A DNA stretch of 45,595 nucleotides from contig CAKPLY010000006.1 of the NCBI GenBank assembly GCA_934167825.1, positions 1 to 45,595 on the forward strand. Direction: 5' to 3'. Shown here piece after piece: positions 23,726 through 32,381 of the stretch. This DNA is from an uncultured Bacilli bacterium (GTDB taxonomy: Bacteria > Bacillota_I > Bacilli_A > RF39 > UBA660). Position 1 is the stretch's first letter, and the number at the start of each line of letters is the position of its first letter. The position numbers were made by a program, and so were the translations under genes. The notes below the pieces were generated by a model. It did not search any database. It was not told where the DNA came from and saw only the letters and a program-made list of their open reading frames with translations.

Positions 23726-25117
23726 CTAGATATTCTTTATATTTTTCTTTTTAAATACTACAAATGTTACTGCTAACATTATTATTAGATATATTAAACA
23801 TATTGTTATTGAATGGTTTATTGTTAGTCCTTCACTTGTTGGTAATCTACCATATAGATACTCTCTTAAATCCCAATTTAGTGTTACAAAATAATTCATA
23901 AACTTTAGATTAAATCCTCGTGATAAAGAATTTAATATGTCTTTTCCTATATAACCTAAAATGGTTAATGTATTTGCAAGCGATGTTGATGTAAACAAGG
24001 TAGACAAACTAAATGATAATGTTAAAAGTAAGATAAATTCTGGTAATCTATGTACAAACATAATTAACATATATGTAATAAAATTAAATTCTTTTAACTC
24101 ATTTGCTTTATAATTATATATTAATAATGGTATATCTAGTTCTTTAAATCCAAAGAATATTCCTCTTACTATAAATTCCACTGATGCAGTATAGAGTACT
24201 ACTATACACAAAAATATTAAACATGTTATATATTTAGATAATAGTATTGTAGTTCTTTTATATGGTTTTATTAGTAATAATTTTATTGTTCCGTCTTTAA
24301 ATTCACTGCTTACTATACTTGAAGACACTAGTACTACAAATATTATTATAAATATCTCGTAATCATTTACTACGTTTGCTACTCCATTTCTTACGTTGTT
24401 TTGCTTAGATACATTTTGTTTTGTATCCATTATATATTTATTTATTGCTTGCTCTTTAAGTAGTGTTTGATAACGTACTTTTTCTTCATAATTTAGTTTA
24501 TTAAAATCTTTAAATGTGTTTAATTCTTCAGTTATGTTTTCGTAATCTATAATTGCACTATTTAGAAAACCTTGAGAATATGGTACATTATTTTTAAGTC
24601 TATATTCTAGTAATTCTTTTTTTAATTTGCTATTTTCGTCTAGATTACTCAACTGTTCATTAATAAAATATTTCCAATCATCTTTTTTTAATTTTTCTAT
24701 GATATTGTTTAATTTTTCTACATAATAATTTTTTTCTGTTTCATCTTTTTCTATGTAAGTGTACCTATTTATATTATACAAAATGTTATAAGTGTTACCT
24801 TCATATAGATACTCACGTTGCCAGCTTTTTTCATCAAAGTTATTGTCATCAATTAGTTTTTCTAGGTCATAACTTGTTTTTATGTCCACATAACTTTGTA
24901 CTTCATTTATGTTATTAGGGTCAAGATTATTTAATTCTTTAAGATAATCATTAAAATATGTAGAAGAATAGTTTTGTTTATATAATCCATCATCATCATA
25001 ATTTGTTTTATATATCCATGAATTTAAAATACTCATACATAATATTATTGCCCCAAAGATAATAATACTCTTCTTGTGAAAGACTTTATATAATTCATTT
25101 CTTATTAAGTTAGTCAA
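23726..25117 (-). CDS. ABC-2 type permease of an XRE-controlled exporter
   Basis: A 463-residue membrane subunit: one N-terminal membrane segment (about 18-34), a large extracytoplasmic loop of some 200 residues rich in Asn, Tyr and Lys, then five or six segments at the C-terminal half. The pattern FKDGTIKLLLIKPYKRTTILLSKYI near residues 268-292 is typical of ABC-2 permeases of bacitracin/lantibiotic-type and uncharacterised exporters. It starts with TTG overlapping the end of the ATPase gene by 8 bases, with GGAGG upstream, so the two are coupled. Confidence 0.83.
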   Translation of the reverse strand: MTNLIRNELYKVFHKKSIIIFGAIILCMSILNSWIYKTNYDDDGLYKQNYSSTYFNDYLKELNNLDPNNINEVQSYVDIKTSYDLEKLIDDNNFDEKSWQREYLYEGNTYNILYNINRYTYIEKDETEKNYYVEKLNNIIEKLKKDDWKYFINEQLSNLDENSKLKKELLEYRLKNNVPYSQGFLNSAIIDYENITEELNTFKDFNKLNYEEKVRYQTLLKEQAINKYIMDTKQNVSKQNNVRNGVANVVNDYEIFIIIFVVLVSSSIVSSEFKDGTIKLLLIKPYKRTTILLSKYITCLIFLCIVVLYTASVEFIVRGIFFGFKELDIPLLIYNYKANELKEFNFITYMLIMFVHRLPEFILLLTLSFSLSTLFTSTSLANTLTILGYIGKDILNSLSRGFNLKFMNYFVTLNWDLREYLYGRLPTSEGLTINHSITICLIYLIIMLAVTFVVFKKKNIKNI

Positions 25118-26009
25118 TTACATTACCTCCAGTCTTTTTTAAAAATACTTCTTCAAGAGACATTTGTTCTTCGTGTACTTTGTATATTTTTATATTATTT
25201 TTCACTAAAGTATTTATAATATCTGGTATATTTTCTTTGGATGTTTTTATTTTAAATTCAGTATCACTAATTATAATGATTTTTTCTATTGGTAATTTAT
25301 TTGTGGATGATACTTCAAATAAATAAACTTCTTCGTTATTTATTTCCTTAATTTTTGATATATCATTTGTTTCAATTATTTTGCCATTTTGAATTATTGC
25401 TATTTTGTTACAAAAACTATCTAATTCACTTAGTATATGACTTGATACTAAGATTGCCATTTTTTCTGTTTTGGCTAATTTTAAAAGTAATGTTCTTATT
25501 TCTTTTATTCCTTCAGGATCTAATCCGTTAGTTGGTTCATCTAGAATAAGTAATTTTGGATTATTTAATATAGCATTTGCTATACCTAACCTTTGTCTCA
25601 TTCCTAGTGAATATTTGCTTACTTTGTCATGTATTCTTTTTTCTAATCCTACAAGTTTTATTACTTCTTTAACTCTATCTTCTTTTATGTTATATAATCT
25701 TTGTGACATCTTAAGATTATCATAACCACTTAGATAAGTGTACATATCGGGATTTTCTACGATTGCTCCAACGTTTTTTATTGCTTTTACAAAATCTTTT
25801 TTTATGTCGTATCCATTTATTAAAACACTGCCACTATCTATTGTTTGAAGACCTAGAATTAACTTTATTGTAGTTGTTTTTCCTGCGCCATTTGGACCAA
25901 TAAACCCTAATATATCACCTTCATTTAATACTAAATTTACATCTTTCAAGATATGCTTTTTACCGAGAGATTTATTTAGATCCTTACACTCTAATACTGG
26001 TATTGGCAT
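25110..26009 (-). CDS. ABC transporter ATPase (BcrA/CcmA-like)
   Basis: A 299-residue ATPase pairing with the permease downstream. It has Walker A GPNGAGKTT (about 38-46), signature YSLGMRQRLGIA, Walker B LLILDEPTNGLDPEG and the switch His in SSHILSEL. The C-terminal 80 residues form the usual accessory domain. Its start codon overlaps the stop of the XRE regulator (TAATG), so it belongs to that operon. Such operons often give resistance to peptide antibiotics or export peptides; here the substrate is unknown. Confidence 0.9.
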   Translation of the reverse strand: MPIPVLECKDLNKSLGKKHILKDVNLVLNEGDILGFIGPNGAGKTTTIKLILGLQTIDSGSVLINGYDIKKDFVKAIKNVGAIVENPDMYTYLSGYDNLKMSQRLYNIKEDRVKEVIKLVGLEKRIHDKVSKYSLGMRQRLGIANAILNNPKLLILDEPTNGLDPEGIKEIRTLLLKLAKTEKMAILVSSHILSELDSFCNKIAIIQNGKIIETNDISKIKEINNEEVYLFEVSSTNKLPIEKIIIISDTEFKIKTSKENIPDIINTLVKNNIKIYKVHEEQMSLEEVFLKKTGGNVID

Positions 26010-26260
26010 TATTTACCTTCCTTTTCAAGTGGTACAACCTTAATTGTATAACCTAGTGGTGCAAGTAACTTTATCATTGTGCCTATACCTGGTGAAATTT
26101 TTTTGCATTCTAATCTGGCTAGTGAAGGTTGTGACACCTTAACAAGCTCACTCAATTGCTTTTGGCTTACTTTTTTACCTTCTCTTATACTAATTAATTC
26201 ATCTATTATTTTTGCTTCTTTTTGTTTGATAACTTCTTTGTCGTTATAATTCTGTTCCAT
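26009..26260 (-). CDS. XRE-family transcriptional regulator
   Basis: An 83-residue DNA-binding protein. The helix-turn-helix covers about 37-65 (SQKQLSELVKVSQPSLARLE), followed by a short C-terminal beta segment (YTIKVVPL), as in HigA/antitoxin-like XRE proteins. It is the first gene of an operon with an ABC ATPase and permease. A perfect palindrome lies in its promoter, so it probably represses itself and the transporter. Confidence 0.88.
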   Translation of the reverse strand: MEQNYNDKEVIKQKEAKIIDELISIREGKKVSQKQLSELVKVSQPSLARLECKKISPGIGTMIKLLAPLGYTIKVVPLEKEGK

Positions 26261-26284
26261 AGTTTACCTCCATTAACAAATATT

Positions 26285-26313
26285 ACAATATCATAAATGA
26301 TATTAGAAGTCAA
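26285..26313 (-). promoter_or_regulatory. Promoter with palindromic operator for the XRE-ABC operon
   Basis: On the minus strand: TTGACT, 17-bp spacer, TATTGT. The spacer and -10 box contain AATATCAT-TT-ATGATATT (26287-26304), a perfect 18-bp inverted repeat. Bound repressor would block the polymerase. The XRE protein encoded downstream is the obvious candidate. Confidence 0.75.
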
Positions 26314-26340
26314 TAATAATAAGTTATTTTATTAATTTTT

Positions 26341-26440
26341 TCTCTATTAAGTGCTGTACCTTAATCTCTTTACAGGCCTTAAGATTCGGTAGTAGTTACC
26401 GTACTATGATTTAAAATATGATTATTCTTTATTTATTTTT
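26341..26440 (-). ncRNA. Putative omega/reRNA and right end of the TnpB element
   Basis: Directly after the tnpB stop the minus strand holds CGGTA-ACTAC-TACCG (a 5-bp hairpin), then AATCT...AGATT, CTTAA...TTAAG and CTGTA...TACAG pairings that interleave like a pseudoknot. This is GC-richer than the surroundings and sits where TnpB guide RNAs end. The guide would lie just beyond, near 26340-26320. Exact ends are unknown. Confidence 0.5.
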
Positions 26441-27597
26441 TATGAATTATCCTTTATATATAGTTTTAGTCCTTCGTTTAAAATGTTTAAACTGGCATTT
26501 ATATCTCTATCTAGAGAATTACCACATTTTTTACATATGTATTCTCTTTTAGATATATCTTTGTAAGTACTATCTATATTATTACACTTGGAACATATTT
26601 GACTTGATGGGAATTTTGGAGAAACTTGATAAAATATTTTACCTTTATTTTTTGATTTATAAGATAATTGTTTTAATATTTCATTAAATGTTACATCACT
26701 AATCCTTTTTGATAGGCCACTTGATTTACCGTTTTCTATCATTTTTTGGGTACTTAGCGATTCGCAAGCAATTATATCATAGTCATCTGTTATTTCTTTT
26801 GTTATTTTATGTGTATAGTATTTTCTTGCGTTAGAAAGTTTACTATATAGTTTTGCTAATTCTTTTTGACATTTTTTATAGTTTTCACTGCCTTCTACTT
26901 TTCTAGATAATTCTTTTTGCTTTCTTTTTATTCTTTTTTCATACTTTGCTATATACTTATTATTATCGTAGGTTATACCATTAGATAAAGTTAAAAGTTT
27001 TTTTACCCCTAAATCTATTCCTACGATTGATTTAGCATCTACAATTGGCACTTTATCATATATTTCATATATTACTGATACGTAGTACTTACCTGTTTGC
27101 TCTTTAGATATAGTTGCACTTACTATTTTGCCATTAATATTATATATATCGTTATATCCTTTTATTTTTATGCTTTCTATATTAGATAAATTTATTCTTT
27201 TTGTTTTTAAATCTAATTTTATATTACTATATATTTTATTATTTGAAGTTTTATAAACTGCGGGTATGGTATATTTTTGAGTATAATTTTTGCTTTTAAA
27301 CTTAGGATAATTAGACATACCTTTTTGATATCTTTTAAAATTGTTTATTAAGATAAAGATTGTGCTTTCTATTATTGATAGTGAAATATCTTGTAGGAAA
27401 CTATGTTCATATCTTAAATTTGTTATGTAATCTTTTATACAAGAATAAGCATCAGTATCAGTATGTTCATTTTCTTTTGATTCTTTTATTTTATTTAGAT
27501 AATAGTTATAAACAAATCGTGTTGATCCTAGTGTTTTGTTTATCAATGCTAATTGTTCTTTATTTGGATAAATTCTAAATTTATATCCTTTGTACAT
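26440..27597 (-). CDS. tnpB: TnpB RNA-guided nuclease
   Basis: A 385-residue TnpB with all parts visible: N-terminal KFRIYPNKEQ; RuvC residues Asp195 (GIDLG), Glu279 (ACESL) and Asp365 (DRDINAS); and a zinc finger from Cys335/Cys338 and Cys355/Cys358. It therefore looks catalytically intact. TnpB cuts DNA next to a target-adjacent motif, guided by an RNA from its own 3' end, and helps keep the element in place. No TnpA partner is present, so mobility would depend on a transposase elsewhere. The start has AGGAAGGTG upstream and a good promoter. Confidence 0.93.
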   Translation of the reverse strand: MYKGYKFRIYPNKEQLALINKTLGSTRFVYNYYLNKIKESKENEHTDTDAYSCIKDYITNLRYEHSFLQDISLSIIESTIFILINNFKRYQKGMSNYPKFKSKNYTQKYTIPAVYKTSNNKIYSNIKLDLKTKRINLSNIESIKIKGYNDIYNINGKIVSATISKEQTGKYYVSVIYEIYDKVPIVDAKSIVGIDLGVKKLLTLSNGITYDNNKYIAKYEKRIKRKQKELSRKVEGSENYKKCQKELAKLYSKLSNARKYYTHKITKEITDDYDIIACESLSTQKMIENGKSSGLSKRISDVTFNEILKQLSYKSKNKGKIFYQVSPKFPSSQICSKCNNIDSTYKDISKREYICKKCGNSLDRDINASLNILNEGLKLYIKDNS

Positions 27598-27667
27598 ATA
27601 TTCACCTTCCTATTTTTATTTTTTCTTATAAACGTTTATTTTGGATGTATTTTTGTCTTGCAAAAGA

Positions 27668-27696
27668 ATAGTAACATAACTAAGAAAAAGTTACAA
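27668..27696 (-). promoter_or_regulatory. Promoter of tnpB
   Basis: TTGTAA, 17-bp spacer, TACTAT on the minus strand, 70 bases before the tnpB start. Confidence 0.65.
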
Positions 27697-27887
27697 ATAT
27701 TGAAATTAAGTTTTTTATATCTAAAAAAAGTATTTTGTAATAGGTTTAATGATACTTTTTTGGAAGAACTTGTAAGTAAAAAAGACTTTTGATATAAAAA
27801 AATGTAATACGAAAGAATTTTTGTAACGATTTTGATATTTTTTTAGGTTTACACTTTCTTTTTGATTTTATGTAAATTAAAGCAATT
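27697..27887. other. Gene-free AT-rich spacer upstream of tnpB
   Basis: No coding frame of interest. Several short A/T runs and AAGTATTTTGTAATAGG-like segments occur. The left end of the TnpB element may lie here but I cannot place it. Confidence 0.4.
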
Positions 27888-27921
27888 AAAAAAGTAATAC
27901 TTTTGTAATATAGTATTACTT
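27888..27921 (-). terminator. Terminator of the ABC/GntR/DUF218 operon
   Basis: AAGTAATAC and GTATTACTT form a 9-bp stem with a 12-base loop, followed by six T on the minus strand. It overlaps the stop codon of the DUF218 gene. Confidence 0.85.
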
Positions 27922-28536
27922 ATTTGATAAATTATTTTCATATTCAATTTTATGATTTGATAGACAGTAGAAATAGTCTTTTGTTCTTGCTAGGACTTCT
28001 CTTATTTCTCTTTTTAGATTTCCAAAGTATTTATATTCATATGCTTTTACTCCTACTACATTGATGTTATTTTGTTTTGCAATATAAATACTACGGTATA
28101 AGTGATATTTTTGAGTTACTATTATGACTTTTTTATCTTTGGTTATATCTTTTATTCTAACTACTGAGTCATAAGTGCTTACGCCATATTTATCTATGAT
28201 GATGTTATTTGAGTTTATGCCACTATTTGTTAGATAGTTATACATTACTCCTGTTTCATCATAGTTTTCTTTTACCGAGTCTCCTGATAGGATTATCTTG
28301 ATGTTACTGTTTTCATTATATATTTCTACTACTTTATCTAATCTATCTTTTAACATTAAACTAGGGCGATTATTTTTGGCACTTGCTCCAAGTACTAGTA
28401 CGTAATCATAATTTTTATAATTTATATCGTTATCTATATAATATGTTGATTTGCCAATTATTATTATGTTTGTTATGATTATTAGTAATGTTAGGAGAAG
28501 GCATATTGATATGGAAATTTTAATTAGTTTTTTCAT
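27916..28536 (-). CDS. DUF218 (YdcF/SanA-like) membrane-anchored protein
   Basis: A 206-residue protein with one N-terminal membrane segment (about 7-27) and a DUF218 domain. Motifs are YDYVLVLGASAKNNRPSLML near 44-63, ILSGDS and the STYDSVVR...VTQKYHLYRS segment. The domain is probably extracytoplasmic. Related SanA proteins affect envelope integrity and vancomycin sensitivity; the chemistry is unknown. It is the last gene of the YtrA-type operon and overlaps the GntR gene by 17 bases. Confidence 0.85.
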   Translation of the reverse strand: MKKLIKISISICLLLTLLIIITNIIIIGKSTYYIDNDINYKNYDYVLVLGASAKNNRPSLMLKDRLDKVVEIYNENSNIKIILSGDSVKENYDETGVMYNYLTNSGINSNNIIIDKYGVSTYDSVVRIKDITKDKKVIIVTQKYHLYRSIYIAKQNNINVVGVKAYEYKYFGNLKREIREVLARTKDYFYCLSNHKIEYENNLSNK

Positions 28537-28885
28537 TTAATAAGTTAATTATCTCCTTGTTTGTTAGTCCTAGTTTGTTTAATAAAAGCATTATATCTTT
28601 TATGTCGTTTATATATGAATTAATTTTGTCTTCTTTAATTTTGTTTACATTAGAGTTTATGAATGTTCCTTTTGTAGACATGCTTACTATTACTTTTTTG
28701 TCCTCCAAAATTGTGTAGGCTTTTTTTACAGTGTTTGGATTTATTCCTAGATTTTGTGCTAAATCTCTTATTGACATTATTTGTTCGTTTTCTTTTAAAA
28801 TTCCAAGTGCTACATATCTTTCTATTTCTTGAACTATTTGTTCATATATAGGGATTCTTTTGGTGTAATCTAAGTTAATATTCAT
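28520..28885 (-). CDS. GntR-family regulator, YtrA subfamily
   Basis: A 121-residue regulator made of a winged helix-turn-helix (about 10-75, with PIYEQIVQEIERYVALGILK and the SIRDLAQNLGINPNTVKKAY recognition region) and a short C-terminal helical part. It lacks the large effector domain of other GntR types, which defines the YtrA subfamily. These are usually encoded with ABC transporters and repress them, responding to cell-envelope stress. A matching inverted repeat stands in the operon promoter. It overlaps the permease gene by 11 bases. Confidence 0.92.
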   Translation of the reverse strand: MNINLDYTKRIPIYEQIVQEIERYVALGILKENEQIMSIRDLAQNLGINPNTVKKAYTILEDKKVIVSMSTKGTFINSNVNKIKEDKINSYINDIKDIMLLLNKLGLTNKEIINLLNEKTN

Positions 28886-30950
28886 AGTTTTCCTTTTCTT
28901 CTTGGTTTTCTACAAGGTCTTTAGAGTTTTCAGCATCACTAGTTATGTCTGTGTAAAAGCCGTTTCTTACTAGTTCTTCATATTTTGTGTCTAGTATTTT
29001 CCTGAATTTACTGATGTTATTTGATGTAAAAATATAGCAACGGCCTTCTTCGCGAAGTTCTAGGGTGATATATTCTTTTTTCATATCTACTTGGTTTTTT
29101 ATTTCTTCTTTTACGTAGTCGTATAATTCATCTTTTGTTTCTACCATGCAAGTATAATCTATTACATAGTTATCATTAAAGTACTTGTTTTGATAAAATA
29201 TTTCGTAACTACTTTTGTGTATTTTATCTAGATTTTCTTTTAGGTAGCTGTTATTTTTGTTTACTACAAAGTTTAGTAAGTCATAACTGATGTAACTATT
29301 TATAGTGTATTCATATTTATCGTGATTTTTGTAAGTATATATTTTTATTTGGTAATTATTGTCATTTGTGTATCTGTATTTGTCTACTAGGAATATATAT
29401 TCTTTTAATGTTAGATTATTTAGTGTTTTTTCTAGTAGGGATAGTAATTCTTTTTGTTCTTTTTTGTTATATACTTGGTTTCCTACTTTAACAGCATAGA
29501 TTTTGTTATAGTCGATGTTTTTATGGATGTCTTTGTATAAATCGTTACTATATAATGTTGATAATATTTCTTCATAGTCATCGTTTGTGTATAGATTGAG
29601 TTTGTATACTTTGTTATTTTCTAGTTTTATGTATGCTGTTATGCTATTTTTGTATTCTGTACGATTGTTTGTTAGACTGTTTTTAATTACCAGTTCTTTA
29701 AGTCTATTGTTATCTATGAAGATGTTTTTGGTGTCTAGTATTTTGTTTGATACTCTACTATCATTTATACTGTTTAGGTCTATTGATATTTTTTTAATGT
29801 TACCGTATTCAATTATTTTTGTATCGTTTGAATTTATGTCACTTATGCTGAAAACTCCTATATATAGAGCAACAAATAAGGCAAAGTAAAATGATGATAT
29901 TTTTAGGTTTGAAATGTTTTTCTTAGTAATTAAATCATAGATTAAGGCATATACAACAAGTAATACAAAGACAAAGATAAATGATATTATGCTTGGTGAT
30001 TCTCTTAAAATTGCATATGATACTGCCATAAATGGTGCAAGGGTTAAGCCTTTGATAATGTTATGTGCGTGAATATTTTTGAATGATGTTTCGCAGTTTT
30101 CCATTTTTCTTTTTGTAAAGGCAAAGTAACCAATTATAAAATATATTATGCTAAGTATTATCATTGTGGTATTTGAGTATAATTTAAAATCTGGTTCTTC
30201 TTCTTGGTAACCAAATAGAAAATCGAATAATCTTGCAGTGTTAGAGTTATTTTTTTCAGTGGGGTTTATATCATATAAGTTTTGACTTTTGTTTGTTTCA
30301 CAGTCTTTATTTGTACAGATATAGTTATCCTTTACTATTTTTTCATCTTTTATTTCAAGTAAATAATCTACGTTTTTTCCTTCTTCATGAAGTAAATTTA
30401 CAAAACTACTAGTAAACGGAATAAAGAATATTAATAGGATGCTTACTACGATAGAAGTTATGGCATTACCACTTATAGAGACTGCTAAAAATGATGATGC
30501 TAGACTAAATGAGTAAGTTATGAACCATATACCAATGTACTCTAGTAGCATTATAAGTGGGATATGTACTTTAAATACAAGGCTTACTAAAAGTATTAAT
30601 ATAACATTTACTATAAGCATTGAAATTATAAGAAATAATCCTCCAAGAATGTTTGATAGGTAAATGGTTTTTCTTTTTATAGGCATAGAACCTATGAAGT
30701 CGACGCTTTGTTTTTTAAAGAGATAACTAAATAGGCAGATAGATATTATTATTGGTAAGATGTATATTCCTATGATATGAAGCAAGGAAATTTCTAAAAA
30801 AGATGGGATAATATCTTTTTTAGTGCTTTGCATTATTAATATTAATGTATTTAAGATTGGGATAAGCATGGTAAATATTAATAGTACTGAAGAAGATTTT
30901 TTAAAGTTTTGTTTTAGATATTTTATGTTAAATAATTTCATTAAATTCAT
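28875..30950 (-). CDS. ABC permease of the YtrA-type operon (691 aa)
   Basis: A large membrane subunit: about six membrane segments in residues 15-300 with an extracytoplasmic Cys-containing loop (CTNKDCETNKS near 212-222), three or four more segments around 290-370, then a polar C-terminal domain of about 300 residues. The start MNLMKLFNIKYLKQNFKKSSS matches ABC-2 permeases such as YtrC/D. It overlaps the ATPase gene by 23 bases. The long C-terminal domain is larger than usual and may sense an extracellular ligand (inference). Confidence 0.8.
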   Translation of the reverse strand: MNLMKLFNIKYLKQNFKKSSSVLLIFTMLIPILNTLILIMQSTKKDIIPSFLEISLLHIIGIYILPIIISICLFSYLFKKQSVDFIGSMPIKRKTIYLSNILGGLFLIISMLIVNVILILLVSLVFKVHIPLIMLLEYIGIWFITYSFSLASSFLAVSISGNAITSIVVSILLIFFIPFTSSFVNLLHEEGKNVDYLLEIKDEKIVKDNYICTNKDCETNKSQNLYDINPTEKNNSNTARLFDFLFGYQEEEPDFKLYSNTTMIILSIIYFIIGYFAFTKRKMENCETSFKNIHAHNIIKGLTLAPFMAVSYAILRESPSIISFIFVFVLLVVYALIYDLITKKNISNLKISSFYFALFVALYIGVFSISDINSNDTKIIEYGNIKKISIDLNSINDSRVSNKILDTKNIFIDNNRLKELVIKNSLTNNRTEYKNSITAYIKLENNKVYKLNLYTNDDYEEILSTLYSNDLYKDIHKNIDYNKIYAVKVGNQVYNKKEQKELLSLLEKTLNNLTLKEYIFLVDKYRYTNDNNYQIKIYTYKNHDKYEYTINSYISYDLLNFVVNKNNSYLKENLDKIHKSSYEIFYQNKYFNDNYVIDYTCMVETKDELYDYVKEEIKNQVDMKKEYITLELREEGRCYIFTSNNISKFRKILDTKYEELVRNGFYTDITSDAENSKDLVENQEEKENYEY

Positions 30951-31824
30951 ATCCTAATGCCTCCATTTCATAAATAAATACTTCTTCTAGTGTAAGTGGC
31001 AGAAAGTCTAATATTACTGGATTTAGTTTTTCTAGTTTTTTTCTTGACGCTTTATCTTCGTCATCAATAATTAGAGTTGCAACACTTCCTATTTTTTTGT
31101 AAGATAGTATTTTAATATTTTTAAATGTGTTTTTGTCAAAATCTTTGTTAAATGATATTTGTACTTTGAACATATTTGTTTTAATGTTATCTATTTCACT
31201 TTCAAATAAGATTCCACCTTTATATAATAGTCCTAGGTTGTCACAAATGTCTTCAAGTTCTCTTAGGTTATGACTTGTTAGAACTATTGTTGTGTTATTT
31301 TTTTCCATTTCTTCTACTAATATTTTTTTCATGGTGTTTCTTATTACTGGGTCTAGTCCATCAAATGTCTCGTCAAAAAACATATATTTACTGTGAGTTG
31401 CTATTGCACAGATTAGTGCGCATTGTCTTTTCATACCTTTTGAGAAGGTGCTGATTTTTCTATTTAGGTCTAGTTTAAAGATATTTGCTAGACGTTTTAA
31501 ATAATCTATATCAAATTTTTTATACATTGCTTCATAGTATTTTGCAGTATCTAATAATGTGTATCCTGGGTAGAAGAATAAATCGTCTGGTACAAACACT
31601 AAGTCTTGTTTTATTTTTTCGTTATCAAATACTTTTTCATCATTAATTAGTATTTCTCCACTATCAGGAATAAAGATACCGTTAATTAGTCTTAAAAGTG
31701 TACTCTTTCCACTTCCGTTTGCTCCAACTAGGCCATAGATAGAGCCATCTTTGATGTTACAACTTAAGTTATCTAAAACGTTTATTTTATCATACTTTTT
31801 AGATACATTTTTTATTGTTATCAT
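30928..31824 (-). CDS. ABC transporter ATPase, YtrB-like
   Basis: A 298-residue ATPase with Walker A GANGSGKST (about 34-42), signature FSKGMKRQ, Walker B YMFFDETFDGLDP and switch His in TSHNLREL. The FSKGMKRQ signature and Glu-Thr in place of Glu-Pro after Walker B (DETFDGLDP) are features of YtrB-type ATPases. It is the first gene of a four-gene operon with permease, GntR regulator and DUF218 protein. AAAGGAGG precedes ATG. Confidence 0.9.
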   Translation of the reverse strand: MITIKNVSKKYDKINVLDNLSCNIKDGSIYGLVGANGSGKSTLLRLINGIFIPDSGEILINDEKVFDNEKIKQDLVFVPDDLFFYPGYTLLDTAKYYEAMYKKFDIDYLKRLANIFKLDLNRKISTFSKGMKRQCALICAIATHSKYMFFDETFDGLDPVIRNTMKKILVEEMEKNNTTIVLTSHNLRELEDICDNLGLLYKGGILFESEIDNIKTNMFKVQISFNKDFDKNTFKNIKILSYKKIGSVATLIIDDEDKASRKKLEKLNPVILDFLPLTLEEVFIYEMEALGYEFNEII

Positions 31825-31834
31825 ATTTCCTCCT

Positions 31835-31890
31835 TTGTACTACATGTGCTAGTACAATTAAATTATATTACATTATATTAACGTTGTCAA
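31835..31890 (-). promoter_or_regulatory. Consensus promoter with YtrA-type operator
   Basis: The minus strand carries TTGACA, 17-bp spacer, TATAAT (31862-31890), a perfect promoter. Around the transcription start lies TTGTACTA-N7-TAGTACAA (31835-31857), a perfect inverted repeat that resembles YtrA-family operators. The GntR protein of the same operon is the likely repressor. Confidence 0.88.
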
Positions 31891-31933
31891 CTGATTATTA
31901 TTATTTTTTTTATTTTATCTACAGTTGTAAAGC

Positions 31934-31966
31934 AAAAAAGAAGAAGTCAGTTTTTGGACTCTTCTT
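31934..31966 (-). terminator. Terminator after the Ca2+-ATPase unit
   Basis: AAGAAGAGTC pairs over 10 bp (one bulged base) with GACTTCTTCTT on the minus strand, followed by six T. Confidence 0.8.
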
Positions 31967-31997
31967 GCAATTTTATTTTCATCATTTCTTTTAAAAG

Positions 31998-32381
31998 TTA
32001 TTTTTGTTTTGCGTTAACAATTAAATAGTTACTAATATTACTATTTTTATCTTTAATCCATACGTAATATTTTTTATTAGAAAGGATTGATATCGATGCT
32101 ACATTCTCTGTTATTTCATTCCAACATAATGCATTATTTGAAGGAGTTGTTCTGGTTTGCTTTACACAATACTCTATTGGATTACCTGATGTAATTATTG
32201 TTAATTTCCCGTTTGATACATTCATAGACTCTATTTTTGCTGTCATTTCATTATCTACTTTTACAAAGTAAGAATTGCTTTCATAATTTGGCATTAAATT
32301 AATTGACATAACCATAACGAATATAATTAATATGATTAAACCTGTCACTACTATAAATGTTGTTTTAGAATTATTTTTCAT
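31998..32381 (-). CDS. Small membrane-anchored extracytoplasmic protein
   Basis: A 127-residue protein with one N-terminal membrane segment (about 10-30) and a beta-rich domain outside. YCVKQT...CWNEI gives a Cys pair about 15 residues apart, and YYVWIKDKNSNISNYLIV at the end resembles the last strand of a bacterial Ig-like fold. It starts inside the end of the Ca2+-ATPase gene (11-base overlap), so the two are co-translated. A supporting role for the pump is conceivable but not shown. Confidence 0.7.
   Translation of the reverse strand: MKNNSKTTFIVVTGLIILIIFVMVMSINLMPNYESNSYFVKVDNEMTAKIESMNVSNGKLTIITSGNPIEYCVKQTRTTPSNNALCWNEITENVASISILSNKKYYVWIKDKNSNISNYLIVNAKQK

Larger units (their letters stand above)
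26341..27597 (-). mobile_element. IS200/IS605-group (IS1341-like) element with TnpB only
   Basis: The tnpB gene is followed by a structured right-end-like region; no tnpA transposase gene is present. It lies between a DUF218 gene and the XRE-ABC operon, all on one strand. Left boundary and exact ends are not determined: the 5' flank up to 27887 is AT-rich with only the tnpB promoter recognisable. Confidence 0.6.

Noticed and set aside
26440..27597. TnpB-like gene as a Cas12 effector
   Set aside because: Size, N-terminus and the adjacent right-end structure are those of TnpB; there is no CRISPR array or adaptation gene.
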